Below are positions 26,604 to 35,609 of a stretch of DNA of 59,006 bases, piece after piece. Position 1 is the stretch's first letter. Each line of letters begins with the position of its first letter. Under the pieces are notes generated by a model, which worked only from the letters and a program-made list of their open reading frames with translations, was not told the DNA's origin and made no database searches. Both the position numbers and the translations under genes were made by a program. The DNA lies in the NCBI RefSeq assembly GCF_003339505.1, contig NZ_QPIW01000041.1, positions 1-59,006 on the forward strand. The letters run 5' to 3'. The DNA comes from Runella aurantiaca (GTDB lineage: Bacteria; Bacteroidota; Bacteroidia; Cytophagales; Spirosomataceae).

Positions 26604-27587
26604 ATGAAACCTACTTACGTTTTTTTAGTGCTTCTGACCACGCTGGGGTGGGGAAATACCCAAGCTCAATCCAAAAAAGAAAAAGGTCCAAAAATCATCA
26701 GAACCTTGATTGTTGACGGGCAAAACAACCACGAGCAGTGGCCCAAAATAACGTACATGATGAAGGATTACTTGGAAGAAACGGGTAAATTTTCGGTGGA
26801 TGTGCAACGTACTTATTACACTTGGAACGGCGGCGACCTCGTTGATAAATACAAAATCAAAGGACTTCCTGCCACCAAAGCAATGGCAAATGCCAAAATG
26901 GATTCCGCATTTCATCCTGATTTCTCTAAGTATGATTTAGTGGTTTGTAATTTTGGTTGGAACGCCGCCCCTTGGTCGGATGAAACGCAGGCTGATTTTG
27001 AGAAATTTATGAACAATGGCGGCGGTTTAGTGGTCGTTCATGCCGCCGATAATTCATTTCCGAAATGGCCCGCCTACAACCGAATGATTGGGGTAGGAGG
27101 CTGGGGCGACCGCAGCGAAAAAGACGGCCCTTTTGTTTACTACGATGAAAATGGAAAGTTGGTCAAGGATATGCAGGCTGGCAAAGCAGGCTCTCATGGG
27201 GCACAAAAGGAGTTTTTAATCACCGTCAGAAACTCCAAACACCCGATTACGAAAGGAATGCCGCTGAAATGGATGCACACCAAAGACGAAATGTATGACC
27301 GCTTGCGCGGGCCCGCCGAAGATATGGAAGTATTGGCCACGGCTTTTTCACCCAAAGATAACCGTGGAACCGACCGCCATGAGCCTATGTTGATGACCAT
27401 TAAATACGGCAAGGGGCGCGTTTTTCATACGCCGCTCGGACACGTTGATTATTCGGTCGAATGCGTCGGTTTTATCACTTGTCTTCAACGCGGTGCTCAG
27501 TGGGCCGCTACGGGGAAGGTCGATATTCCGATTCCAAGGGATTTCCCAACTGAAAACGCCACGAGTCAGCGCAAGTTTGTTGATTAA
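26604..27587 (+). CDS. Secreted ThuA-domain protein
   Basis: The 327-residue protein has a signal peptide (cleavage near TQAQS) and a full ThuA domain: IRTLIVDGQNNHEQWPK, YDLVVCNFGWNA, NNGGGLVVVHAADNSF, GRVFHTPLGHVDYS in blocks. ThuA in Sinorhizobium works with the dehydrogenase ThuB on 3-keto-disaccharides. On this plasmid the possible partners are the Gfo/Idh oxidoreductase at 54953 and the DUF1080 protein at 17673. It reads in line with deoC (63-bp gap) and the SGNH hydrolase. Confidence 0.85.
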   Translation: MKPTYVFLVLLTTLGWGNTQAQSKKEKGPKIIRTLIVDGQNNHEQWPKITYMMKDYLEETGKFSVDVQRTYYTWNGGDLVDKYKIKGLPATKAMANAKMDSAFHPDFSKYDLVVCNFGWNAAPWSDETQADFEKFMNNGGGLVVVHAADNSFPKWPAYNRMIGVGGWGDRSEKDGPFVYYDENGKLVKDMQAGKAGSHGAQKEFLITVRNSKHPITKGMPLKWMHTKDEMYDRLRGPAEDMEVLATAFSPKDNRGTDRHEPMLMTIKYGKGRVFHTPLGHVDYSVECVGFITCLQRGAQWAATGKVDIPIPRDFPTENATSQRKFVD

Positions 27588-27645
27588 ACAAACCAGAATG
27601 AGAAACAATTAATGGAGAAAGACGGATAGAAATAGAAGTTAGAAG

Positions 27646-27653
27646 TACTTTTG
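27646..27653 (+). promoter_or_regulatory. Candidate -7 promoter element for the SGNH hydrolase
   Basis: TACTTTTG matches the Bacteroidota -7 consensus TAnnTTTG and lies 44 bases before the start codon. No -33 TTTG is seen at 19-21 bp, so confidence is low. Confidence 0.35.
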
Positions 27654-27697
27654 GGATAAAAATTCACCCGTTATTTATCCGTACTTTCCCAAACGTA

Positions 27698-28936
27698 ATG
27701 AGAAAACTACTTTTTGTACTATGTTCGGTATTTTTTGCTACACTCACCATTGCACAAACCGAATCTTTAGTTAATTCTGTTGAGGCAACCTATCGCGCAG
27801 GGTTGCCTCATTTTTTTGATAAAATACAGAAAGGTCAAACCGTAAAAGTGGCCTATTTGGGTGGGAGCATTACCCGGGCCGATAATGGATGGCGCACAAA
27901 AACATTCCAATGGTTGCAAAGCAACTATCCCCAAACGCAATTTGTGGAAATCATGGCCGCTATCGGCGGGACAGGCTCAGATTTTGGCGCGTATCGCTTG
28001 CAAAACCACGTTCTTCAACACGCGCCTGATTTGGTTTTTGTGGAATTTGCCGTCAACGACAATGGAAAATCGGCGCAGGAGGTGAAAGAATCAATGGAAG
28101 GAATTGTCCGCCAAATTTGGCGACAAAACCGCTCCATTGATATTTGTTTTGTGTATACTTTCTCCCGACCGCAGTTAGAATTTTATCAGCGGGGTACATT
28201 CCCTATTTCTGCGTCGGCGATGGAAGAAGTCGCCGATTATTACCAAATTCCCTCAATTTCAATGGCTTTTCCTGCGGTGAACTTAATTACCGCGGGAAAA
28301 ATGGTGCTTCAAGGCCAGGCTGGTTCTACCACTGGTCCCATGGTTTTTTCGGCGGATGGAGTACATCCTTTCCCCGAAACAGGGCATACAGTATACGCAG
28401 AAGCCATAAAAAAGCACCTAATTCAGCTTCAATCGGTTGGAAAAAAAGGTAAACACACGTTGAAAAAGGCATTAATGTCTAACAATTTAGAAAAAGCAAA
28501 CCTTTTGGCGCTGGATAATATCGAAAAAAGTTCGGGTTGGCAACGAGTCGATTCAGTCGTGGTGGGAAAAGCTTACGCCTCGCTCCTAACCTCCGTCATT
28601 GCTTCCGATGACACTTCGGAGTCCATCAAGGTACGTTTTAAGGGAACAAGTTTTGGAATCGTGGATGTGATAGGGCCGAGTAGTGGGCAAATCAAAGTAT
28701 ACATCGACAATGAGCCACCTCGTTACATCAATCGTTTTGATGAGTATGCGACCTACTACCGGATGAACTATACGATTATTAACGGTTTGAAAGCAGGAAA
28801 TCATGAGGTAACCATAAAAGTTTCCCCTGAAAAGCTTGATAAAGCGTCGATTTTGCAAAAACGCAATAACAAAATAAACAACCCTAAGTTATACGAGAAG
28901 AAGTTTTTATACTTAGGCGGGATTTTGGTAAAATAA
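27698..28936 (+). CDS. Secreted SGNH/GDSL-type esterase
   Basis: The 412-residue protein has a signal peptide (cleavage near TIAQT). All four SGNH blocks are visible: catalytic serine in YLGGSITRAD, glycine in AAIGGTGSDFG, asparagine in EFAVNDNG, and Asp/His in SADGVHPFPETGH (about 225). Such enzymes remove acetyl or other acyl groups from sugars. A C-terminal beta domain (about 265-400) is probably carbohydrate-binding. It is the last of the plus-strand sugar genes before the nuclease. Confidence 0.85.
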   Translation: MRKLLFVLCSVFFATLTIAQTESLVNSVEATYRAGLPHFFDKIQKGQTVKVAYLGGSITRADNGWRTKTFQWLQSNYPQTQFVEIMAAIGGTGSDFGAYRLQNHVLQHAPDLVFVEFAVNDNGKSAQEVKESMEGIVRQIWRQNRSIDICFVYTFSRPQLEFYQRGTFPISASAMEEVADYYQIPSISMAFPAVNLITAGKMVLQGQAGSTTGPMVFSADGVHPFPETGHTVYAEAIKKHLIQLQSVGKKGKHTLKKALMSNNLEKANLLALDNIEKSSGWQRVDSVVVGKAYASLLTSVIASDDTSESIKVRFKGTSFGIVDVIGPSSGQIKVYIDNEPPRYINRFDEYATYYRMNYTIINGLKAGNHEVTIKVSPEKLDKASILQKRNNKINNPKLYEKKFLYLGGILVK

Positions 28937-29065
28937 TGAAGCCTTTTAGGTATGACTATTAGGTATATTATTTTTTAAAATTCACATTTTGATAATGTTA
29001 CTGTTCGTACTTTCGCGACAACATAATTTTACTTCACTCAAATCAAACGTTCTAAAAAACCATTT

Positions 29066-32000
29066 ATGACTTCAATTTTACCACCTCAAACCCATTTTCA
29101 ACCTTTAAATCCCGTGCGTTGGCTTCAGCGGTTAGGCTCTTTTTGCCTTTTAGTCTTATTGTTAGCGGTTTCAACGGTAGCATGGTCGCAGGCGCCCACG
29201 GAGTTGTTTATTTCTGAATACATTGAAGGAAGCAGCAACAACAAAGCCATCGAAATTTACAACGGCACGGGTAGTGCCATCAATTTAATGGATGGCGGGT
29301 ACAATATTCAGATGTATTTTAACGGCAACTCTGCTTCGACATTAACCATTAATTTAACGGGGACAGTCGCTAGTAATGATGTGTTTGTTATTGCTCAGGC
29401 CTCTTCTAATGCGGCCATACTGGCCCAAGCTGATCAAACCAATGGCTCTGGATGGTTCAACGGTGACGATGTCGTTGTGCTTCGCAAAGGCACTACAATT
29501 ATTGACGTAATCGGTATAATTGGAAATGACCCTGGTACCGAATGGGGATCGGGTCTCACTTCTACAGCCGACAATACCCTTCGTCGTAAAGTATCCATCT
29601 GTGGTGGTGAAGTTAACGGAAGTGATGCATTTAATCCTGCCACCGAATGGGATGGCTTTGCCAACGACACATTTGATGGGTTAGGAACGCACACCGCTAC
29701 CTGCGGTCCCGTGACGCCTACGCTCAGCATCAATGACGTTTCTAAAGTGGAAGGCAACACTGGCACCACTACTTATTCATTCACCGTAAGTTTGAACGTA
29801 GCTGCGGGAGCAGGTGGAGTGACGTTTGATATTGCAACCGCCGATAATACCGCTAGTGCGGGCAGTGATTATGTAACAAAATCATTGACCGGGCAAACCA
29901 TCCCTCAAGGCTCAAACAGTTACAGCTTTGAAGTGGTTGTAAATGGCGACGAAACAACCGAGCCAAACGAAACTTTTTTTGTCAATGTAACCAACGTAAC
30001 TGGTGCAACTGCTGGTGATACACAAGGGCAGGGTACCATTCAAAATGATGATATTGCGGTTTCCAAAATACACGAAATTCAAGGAAGTGGCACAACAACA
30101 CCTTTTGCGGGCACAACGGTTGCCATTGAAGGCATTGTAACGCGAACTTTCCTTAATTCAACGCGTCTGAACGGTTTTTATGTACAGGAAGAAGATGCCG
30201 ATACCGACGGCAATCCAGCCACGTCGGAGGGGATTTTTGTTTTTGACCCCGCCCAACTTTTCAGCGGTAACATCGGTGATAGAGTAAAAGTAACGGGTAA
30301 AGCGGCAGAATTTACCTCAAGCGGCAGCAGCTTAACCCAATTGAACGAATTGGTGAGTGTACAAAATGCGGGCGCGGCGACGTTACCTGCTATTACCAAC
30401 GTACAATTACCTGTATCTGACGTGAACGACTTGGAGCGCTACGAAGGAATGCTCGTGGAGTTGAGCGCCGCCACGGGAAATCTTACCGTGACAGAACTGT
30501 TTCAATTGGGCCGCTTCGGACAACTTGTGCTCTCCGCAAATGGTGACAGCAACCAGCCCGGCACCGACGCCCGTTTGGATCAATACACGCAGTTTAATAC
30601 GCCAAGCGTAGCAGGTTATTCAGACTATCTGGCTCAGATTGCCAAAAGAAAGATTTATTTGGATGATGGAGTTGGTTCGCAAAACCCTGACCCTATCATT
30701 TTTGGCCGAGGTGGAAATCCCCTCAGCGCTTCCAATACCCTCCGCACAGGCGACGAGGTGGCGAGTGTTGTAGGCGTGTTGGACCATCGTTTTGAAGGCT
30801 ACCGAATCCAGACCTTGACCAGCCCTAACTTCATGGCGACCAATGCTCGCCCAGCTGCGCCTCCTACGCTTGGAGGAACGTTGAAAGTGGCCAGCTTTAA
30901 TGTACTCAACTATTTTAACGGAAACGGTTTGGGCGGTGGATTTCCTACTTCACGCGGAGCGGACAATGTTACCGAATTTAATCGTCAACGGGATAAAATT
31001 CTGAACGCAATCATTGCTTCAGGAGCCGATGTAATTGGTTTGATGGAAATTGAAAATGACGGTTTTGGAGCCACGAGCGCCATTCAGGATTTAGTGAATG
31101 GATTAAACGGTATTGCTGGTGTGGGTACTTATAGTTTTATCAATTCAGGCAACATTTCGACCGACGAAATAACCGTTGCCATGATTTATAAACCAGCGGC
31201 GGTCAGCCCCGTTGGCGATGCTAAAGCCATTCCTTTTGATTTTGGTTCTGGTTCGTTCACAGTGGTAGGAAGACGTTCGTTGGCGCAAACATTCCAACAG
31301 GTTTCAACGGATGAAGTATTTACGGCTGTAGTAAACCATTTAAAATCAAAAGGTAGCAGTTCTGGTGGTGTGGGAGATGCCGATTCGGGCGACGGACAAG
31401 GTTTCTCCAACGGTACACGTACCCGTCAGGCGCAGGATGTAGCCGCGTGGTTGTTAACAAACCCAACGGGCACGACTGACCCTGATTACCTCATTTTGGG
31501 CGATTTGAATGCGTACGCCAAAGAAGACCCACTAACCGCTTTTGCAAATGCGGGTTTCGGAAGTCTTCTTCCTTTGACTTCGTATTCATACGTTTTTGAT
31601 GGTCAACTTGGTTCGTTGGACCACGCCCTTGGAAGTTCTGCCATGGCCTCACAGGTAACGGGGGCCGAAAAATGGCACATCAACGCCGACGAGCCAACGG
31701 TTTTAGATTACAATACAGAATTTAAAACAGCAGGTCTTGTGTCTTCATTGTACAGCACCGAGCCTTATCGGGCTTCCGACCACGACCCTGTTTTGGTCGG
31801 ACTGAATTTGTGCACACCGCCCACAATCACCAACGTAGTAGTAACCCAACCTACTTGTTTGACCGCTACGGGCAGTGTTGTAATTACCGCCACGGGTACA
31901 GGTACGTTGGAGTACAATCTGAATAATATAGGTTGGCAGGAATCAAATACTTTTAGCGGTTTGACTTCGGGAAATTACACCCTTGTGGTGCGCTCCAAAG

Positions 32001-32917
32001 CCAATACATCTTGCTCTACAACCTATGCAAGCAACCCCGTTGTGGTTAATGCCGCTCCGCTTGTACCTTCCGTATTCAGTGTTTCAGGTGGCGGTGGTAA
32101 ATGCAGTGGCAACAATGGAAACGGAGTTGTGCCATCATTTACAATTACGCTGAGCGGTTCGCAAACCAATGTGAATTATCAACTCCTCCGTAATGGCTCG
32201 CCAGTGGGCAGCGCGGTAGCGGGCACAGGTGGCTCGTTGACGTTTACTCAGACCGAACAAGGTGCTTATACGGTTTCGGCTACTTCAACTACTGGCTGTA
32301 CATCGGCCATGACGGGAGAGGCCATTATTTACACCAACAGTCGCCCCGATAAATTTAAGGTGTCGGGTGGTGGAAATTACTGCGTGGGTAGTGCTGGGGT
32401 AGAAGTAGGGATGGAGGATTCTGAAGCAGGGGTCAATTACTTGCTCAAAAAAAATAATGTAAGTACGGGAATTCTGGTGGCAGGAACTGGAAACGCGATT
32501 AGTTTTGGGTTGCAGCCTGCTGGTACTTACACAGTTGATGCCATCAACGCCGCTACTGGTTGTGATGCTAACATGAACGGCTCTGCTGTTGTTTTGGCCA
32601 AAAACTGCAACGGTAGAGTAGGAGCAGAAACTTTTGATTCAGATGATTCTGCTGATACTAACGTATGGGCGGCGATTGCTCCCAATCCTGTGATTGGAAG
32701 AGAATTGACTCTTTTGATTAAGGGAATGTCAGGAAAAACAGTTGAGTGGCAATTGCTGAATGTGCAGGGAAGTGTGGCTGTATCGAGCCGATTTGTGAGC
32801 GGTAGTAATGCCCATCGTCAAACCCTCTCGGTTCCTCAATTAGCGGCGGGTTCGTACCTGCTGAACGTTCAGTCAAACGGTAAAAGTTTGACGTTGAAAG
32901 TGATGAAAGCAGAGTAA
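29066..32917 (+). CDS. Large secreted ExeM/NucH-type endonuclease with T9SS tail
   Basis: This 1,283-residue multidomain protein is built as follows: signal peptide ending near AWSQA (about 42); lamin-tail domain (45-165, LFISEYIEGSSNNKAIEIYNG in blocks); Calx-beta domain (about 220-330, DETTEPNETFFV); an OB-like region (335-590); an endonuclease/exonuclease/phosphatase domain (605-915) with KVASFNVLNYF, GLMEIENDG, LILGDLNAYAKEDP and ASDHDPVLVGL; repeats rich in Gly/Thr (920-1190); and a type IX secretion sorting tail (1200-1283). The EEP motifs are complete, so it is probably an active extracellular DNase. It is monocistronic and a 22-bp hairpin follows. Confidence 0.9.
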   Translation: MTSILPPQTHFQPLNPVRWLQRLGSFCLLVLLLAVSTVAWSQAPTELFISEYIEGSSNNKAIEIYNGTGSAINLMDGGYNIQMYFNGNSASTLTINLTGTVASNDVFVIAQASSNAAILAQADQTNGSGWFNGDDVVVLRKGTTIIDVIGIIGNDPGTEWGSGLTSTADNTLRRKVSICGGEVNGSDAFNPATEWDGFANDTFDGLGTHTATCGPVTPTLSINDVSKVEGNTGTTTYSFTVSLNVAAGAGGVTFDIATADNTASAGSDYVTKSLTGQTIPQGSNSYSFEVVVNGDETTEPNETFFVNVTNVTGATAGDTQGQGTIQNDDIAVSKIHEIQGSGTTTPFAGTTVAIEGIVTRTFLNSTRLNGFYVQEEDADTDGNPATSEGIFVFDPAQLFSGNIGDRVKVTGKAAEFTSSGSSLTQLNELVSVQNAGAATLPAITNVQLPVSDVNDLERYEGMLVELSAATGNLTVTELFQLGRFGQLVLSANGDSNQPGTDARLDQYTQFNTPSVAGYSDYLAQIAKRKIYLDDGVGSQNPDPIIFGRGGNPLSASNTLRTGDEVASVVGVLDHRFEGYRIQTLTSPNFMATNARPAAPPTLGGTLKVASFNVLNYFNGNGLGGGFPTSRGADNVTEFNRQRDKILNAIIASGADVIGLMEIENDGFGATSAIQDLVNGLNGIAGVGTYSFINSGNISTDEITVAMIYKPAAVSPVGDAKAIPFDFGSGSFTVVGRRSLAQTFQQVSTDEVFTAVVNHLKSKGSSSGGVGDADSGDGQGFSNGTRTRQAQDVAAWLLTNPTGTTDPDYLILGDLNAYAKEDPLTAFANAGFGSLLPLTSYSYVFDGQLGSLDHALGSSAMASQVTGAEKWHINADEPTVLDYNTEFKTAGLVSSLYSTEPYRASDHDPVLVGLNLCTPPTITNVVVTQPTCLTATGSVVITATGTGTLEYNLNNIGWQESNTFSGLTSGNYTLVVRSKANTSCSTTYASNPVVVNAAPLVPSVFSVSGGGGKCSGNNGNGVVPSFTITLSGSQTNVNYQLLRNGSPVGSAVAGTGGSLTFTQTEQGAYTVSATSTTGCTSAMTGEAIIYTNSRPDKFKVSGGGNYCVGSAGVEVGMEDSEAGVNYLLKKNNVSTGILVAGTGNAISFGLQPAGTYTVDAINAATGCDANMNGSAVVLAKNCNGRVGAETFDSDDSADTNVWAAIAPNPVIGRELTLLIKGMSGKTVEWQLLNVQGSVAVSSRFVSGSNAHRQTLSVPQLAAGSYLLNVQSNGKSLTLKVMKAE

Positions 32918-32935
32918 CTTTCAATCAATTAAATG

Positions 32936-32994
32936 TTAAAATAAGACAGCGAGTCTAGCGCACATTTTGGCGTAGACTCGCTGTCTTATTTTAA
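32936..32994. terminator. Strong bidirectional terminator (22-bp perfect stem)
   Basis: The 22-base arms 32936-32957 and 32973-32994 are perfect inverted repeats with A/T ends (TTAAAATAAGACAGC and its inverse), around a 15-base loop. It closes the nuclease gene and the YeeE/YedE operon from opposite sides. Confidence 0.85.
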
Positions 32995-33012
32995 CGTAAA
33001 TTCTTTCAGGGC

Positions 33013-33516
33013 TTAATTGGGTAATTTATCCCTAAAATACCCATAGGCCCAGGTGCCTGCCACGGCGCTCAGCAACGTGACAATCACGGCCATATAACCA
33101 CTGCCGATTTGGGCAAATAAAGGCCCAGGGCAAGCGCCCGTAATGGCCCATCCCAAACCAAAAATAAGGCCGCCGTAGATTTGTCCTCGTTGGAATTTCT
33201 TGGGGTGAAACTGAACAGTTTCGCCAGATAATGTCTTGATATTGAATTTCTTAATCAGAAATACTGAAATCATTCCGACCACTACCGCGCTACCAATAAC
33301 GCCGTACATGTGGAAACTTTGCAGGCGGAACATTTCCTGAATACGGAACCAAGAAATGATTTCGGCTTTGACAAAAACAATCCCAAAAAGAACCCCGACA
33401 ATCAGGTATTTGATATTACTGACCCAACTTTCGGACTGCGCCATGTCGTTGGGAGCTTCACAGGCGAAGGGCTGTTCATCTTGCTCAATGGGAGGAGAAA
33501 CTTGTTGAAAACTCAT
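33013..33516 (-). CDS. YeeE/YedE-family half-transporter B (sulfur compound uptake)
   Basis: The 167-residue membrane protein starts at ATG 33516; a TTG at 33546, directly against the upstream stop, is an alternative. About 40 soluble N-terminal residues precede four to five hydrophobic segments and the motif ITGACPGPLF, whose cysteine matches the GxCPGP thiosulfate relay of TsuA/YeeE. It is one of two half-size YeeE domains, like the PmpA/PmpB or SoxT pairs linked to sulfur uptake. It is last in the operon porin-YeeE A-YeeE B. Confidence 0.82.
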   Translation of the reverse strand: MSFQQVSPPIEQDEQPFACEAPNDMAQSESWVSNIKYLIVGVLFGIVFVKAEIISWFRIQEMFRLQSFHMYGVIGSAVVVGMISVFLIKKFNIKTLSGETVQFHPKKFQRGQIYGGLIFGLGWAITGACPGPLFAQIGSGYMAVIVTLLSAVAGTWAYGYFRDKLPN

Positions 33517-33546
33517 TGTTATATGCTTTAATGTGTTGGATTTCAA

Positions 33547-34122
33547 TTAAAATAATTTGAAAATAAAGGGCATTAATAAGTGGGTCATAGTAAAACCGCC
33601 GACCATAAAACAGCAGGTTGCGATGAGGGACGGAACTTGGAGATTTGACAACCCCATGATTGCGTGCCCCGAAGTACAACCACCCGCGTAGCGCGTGCCA
33701 AAACCAACCATAAAACCACCCAAAACAAAGAATATGAATCCTTTCAGGGAGAAGAGCGCTTCCATGCTAAACAAGTCGGCGGGCATCAATCCCGAAAAAT
33801 CCTGAATTCCTAACGCCCGCAAATCAGCCATTGTGTTTGCTGAAAGTTGGAAAGCGTTGGGGTTTTCCATAAAGTTGGTGGCAATCATTCCTCCAAAAAA
33901 CACGCCGAGTACGAAGACCAAATTCCAGATTTCTTTTTTCCAATCATACTTAAAAAAAGAAATATTGGCTGGAAAACAGGCGGCGCAAATGTGACGCAGT
34001 GAGGAGGAAATACCAAAAGATTTATTTCCAATCAATAATAATGTGGGGACAGTCAGCCCAATCAGCGGCCCAGCCACGTACCACGGCCAAGGTTGACGAA
34101 TCAGTTCAATGAATTGTTGCAT
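33547..34122 (-). CDS. YeeE/YedE-family half-transporter A (sulfur compound uptake)
   Basis: The 191-residue protein has five or so hydrophobic segments and the motif [13 protein letters not shown], the first-half counterpart of the TsuA cysteine relay; other cysteines lie in RHICAACFP. The two halves together equal one full YeeE. It starts 11 bases after the porin stop and is followed directly by half B. The substrate is probably thiosulfate, by family and context. Confidence 0.85.
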   Translation of the reverse strand: MQQFIELIRQPWPWYVAGPLIGLTVPTLLLIGNKSFGISSSLRHICAACFPANISFFKYDWKKEIWNLVFVLGVFFGGMIATNFMENPNAFQLSANTMADLRALGIQDFSGLMPADLFSMEALFSLKGFIFFVLGGFMVGFGTRYAGGCTSGHAIMGLSNLQVPSLIATCCFMVGGFTMTHLLMPFIFKLF

Positions 34123-34133
34123 GCGAATGTTAA

Positions 34134-35531
34134 TTAATAGTGATAATTGAGAATTAAGTTGAAGTGAGACATATTTACTTTGTTGAATACATAGCGGTCG
34201 TTTTGGTATGTTTCGCCAATTTCATCTTTTCGAACAACCAAAAGCAGGGCGTTTAATCCTCTTAGGTATTTTTCAAATTGATACGTAACGCCTATGTTGA
34301 TTTGAGCGTACGAAGGCATACCGTATTTGTTAAGTGCGAAATTTTTGGTGTCGGGCAGTTGAAAATACCCGCCGCTGATTTCAATTTTTAGGTTCTTTCG
34401 TGGCTTATAAAAAGTATTGATACTGGTAGCCGTTACGTCCCCAAAACCTTCGTTTCGCTCACGGGGCATAAACGTATAAAAAGGTTCACGGCCCCACTCA
34501 CGCGGCATGAGGTACCGACCTTCGGCGGTGATTCTGGTGGCATTTACGTACCAATCAAATTTGCCAGATTGCCGCCCAACTCGGCCCGAAATCACCGTCG
34601 ACGTTGCTCCAGGTTGAGTATAAGCCTGCGCAGGGTCTGGATTACCACCATTACCCAATGCATTTTGCCTAACTAATTGACTTCCTATAAACCAGTTTTT
34701 GCCTGCCTCGGTTTTTGATTTCCATTCGACTTTCAGAAACCCCGTGTTAGTTATGTTTTCAAGGTAGGTATCCCAAAGCTCAATCGACCATTGTTTTTTA
34801 CGGTACGTTGCACCCAATATCCCAACTCCTTTTGATTCCGTATTTCCTTTGTACTGAGAGGGTTTTCCGTTTATATCGACTCCCACGGGATAAACGCCCA
34901 TGCTTTCACCTACCTCAAACCACCGAACGGTAGAGCGGGGAGAAATCCGCCAAATGTATTCGCCGTGGAGTTTAAGGTTTGACCATTCATTGATGTCTAC
35001 CACGGCGGCTTCGGTCAGGGTGGGCCGCATTCGGCCGTCTTGTGGATTGATAAAGGGCGACTGTGGGATTTGCCGACCGATGGTCACGACCGATTTTTTA
35101 CCGAAGTGGGTTTTGATAAATAACTCCTCCAGTCGGTCCAAATCTTCGTGGTCGTTGGGGCGCTCAATGTCAAAAAGTCCAATCTCATAGCGGTTGACTT
35201 GTCCCGTTTGTGGGTCGGCTTTGGCGAGGTCAGTGGATTTGATGTTAAACATAAAAAAACCACTCAAACCGAGTTGAAAACGTTTGAAAAATTTGGGCGT
35301 TTCGTACCCAATTCCCGCCCCCGCCCCCCAAGCATAAGCATCACTCAGATTGCCGTCGTTTACGGTGCCTGACCAATAAGACCGGGCATGACCGTAAAAG
35401 CGTCCGTTGGCAAAAAAGTGGTTCAACGTATTGGTATCTTTTTCTATTTCTCGGTGACTATGTATGCCTTGTCCATAAACACGACTTAACATACCTGACA
35501 ACAATATTAGACTATAAAAAGTGCGATTCAT
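34134..35531 (-). CDS. OprD-like outer-membrane porin
   Basis: The 465-residue protein has a signal peptide (ending near VYGQG) and the strand pattern of OprD-family porins (FKRFQLGLSGFFMFN, SVVTIGRQIPQSPFINPQDGRM in blocks, and a plug-like segment). The C-terminus is LNYHY, ending in aromatic Y. As the first gene before the two YeeE halves it is probably the outer-membrane gate for a sulfur anion (inference). Its promoter carries the regulon palindrome (35566-35609). Confidence 0.78.
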   Translation of the reverse strand: MNRTFYSLILLSGMLSRVYGQGIHSHREIEKDTNTLNHFFANGRFYGHARSYWSGTVNDGNLSDAYAWGAGAGIGYETPKFFKRFQLGLSGFFMFNIKSTDLAKADPQTGQVNRYEIGLFDIERPNDHEDLDRLEELFIKTHFGKKSVVTIGRQIPQSPFINPQDGRMRPTLTEAAVVDINEWSNLKLHGEYIWRISPRSTVRWFEVGESMGVYPVGVDINGKPSQYKGNTESKGVGILGATYRKKQWSIELWDTYLENITNTGFLKVEWKSKTEAGKNWFIGSQLVRQNALGNGGNPDPAQAYTQPGATSTVISGRVGRQSGKFDWYVNATRITAEGRYLMPREWGREPFYTFMPRERNEGFGDVTATSINTFYKPRKNLKIEISGGYFQLPDTKNFALNKYGMPSYAQINIGVTYQFEKYLRGLNALLLVVRKDEIGETYQNDRYVFNKVNMSHFNLILNYHY

Positions 35532-35565
35532 TTTCTTCTCTGCCTAGTGTTTTGAAATAACATTA

Positions 35566-35609
35566 CAAAAGTACAGGTTAGAAAAAGGCCCTTCCGTGAC
35601 AAATGTTAC
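35566..35609 (-). promoter_or_regulatory. Regulon promoter A (porin-YeeE-YeeE)
   Basis: The palindrome GTGACAAATGTTAC (35596-35609) is followed on the minus strand, after exactly 22 bp, by a -7 element TACTTTTG (plus strand CAAAAGTA, 35566-35573). This is 35 bases before the start codon. The site lies where a -33 element would be. Confidence 0.8.
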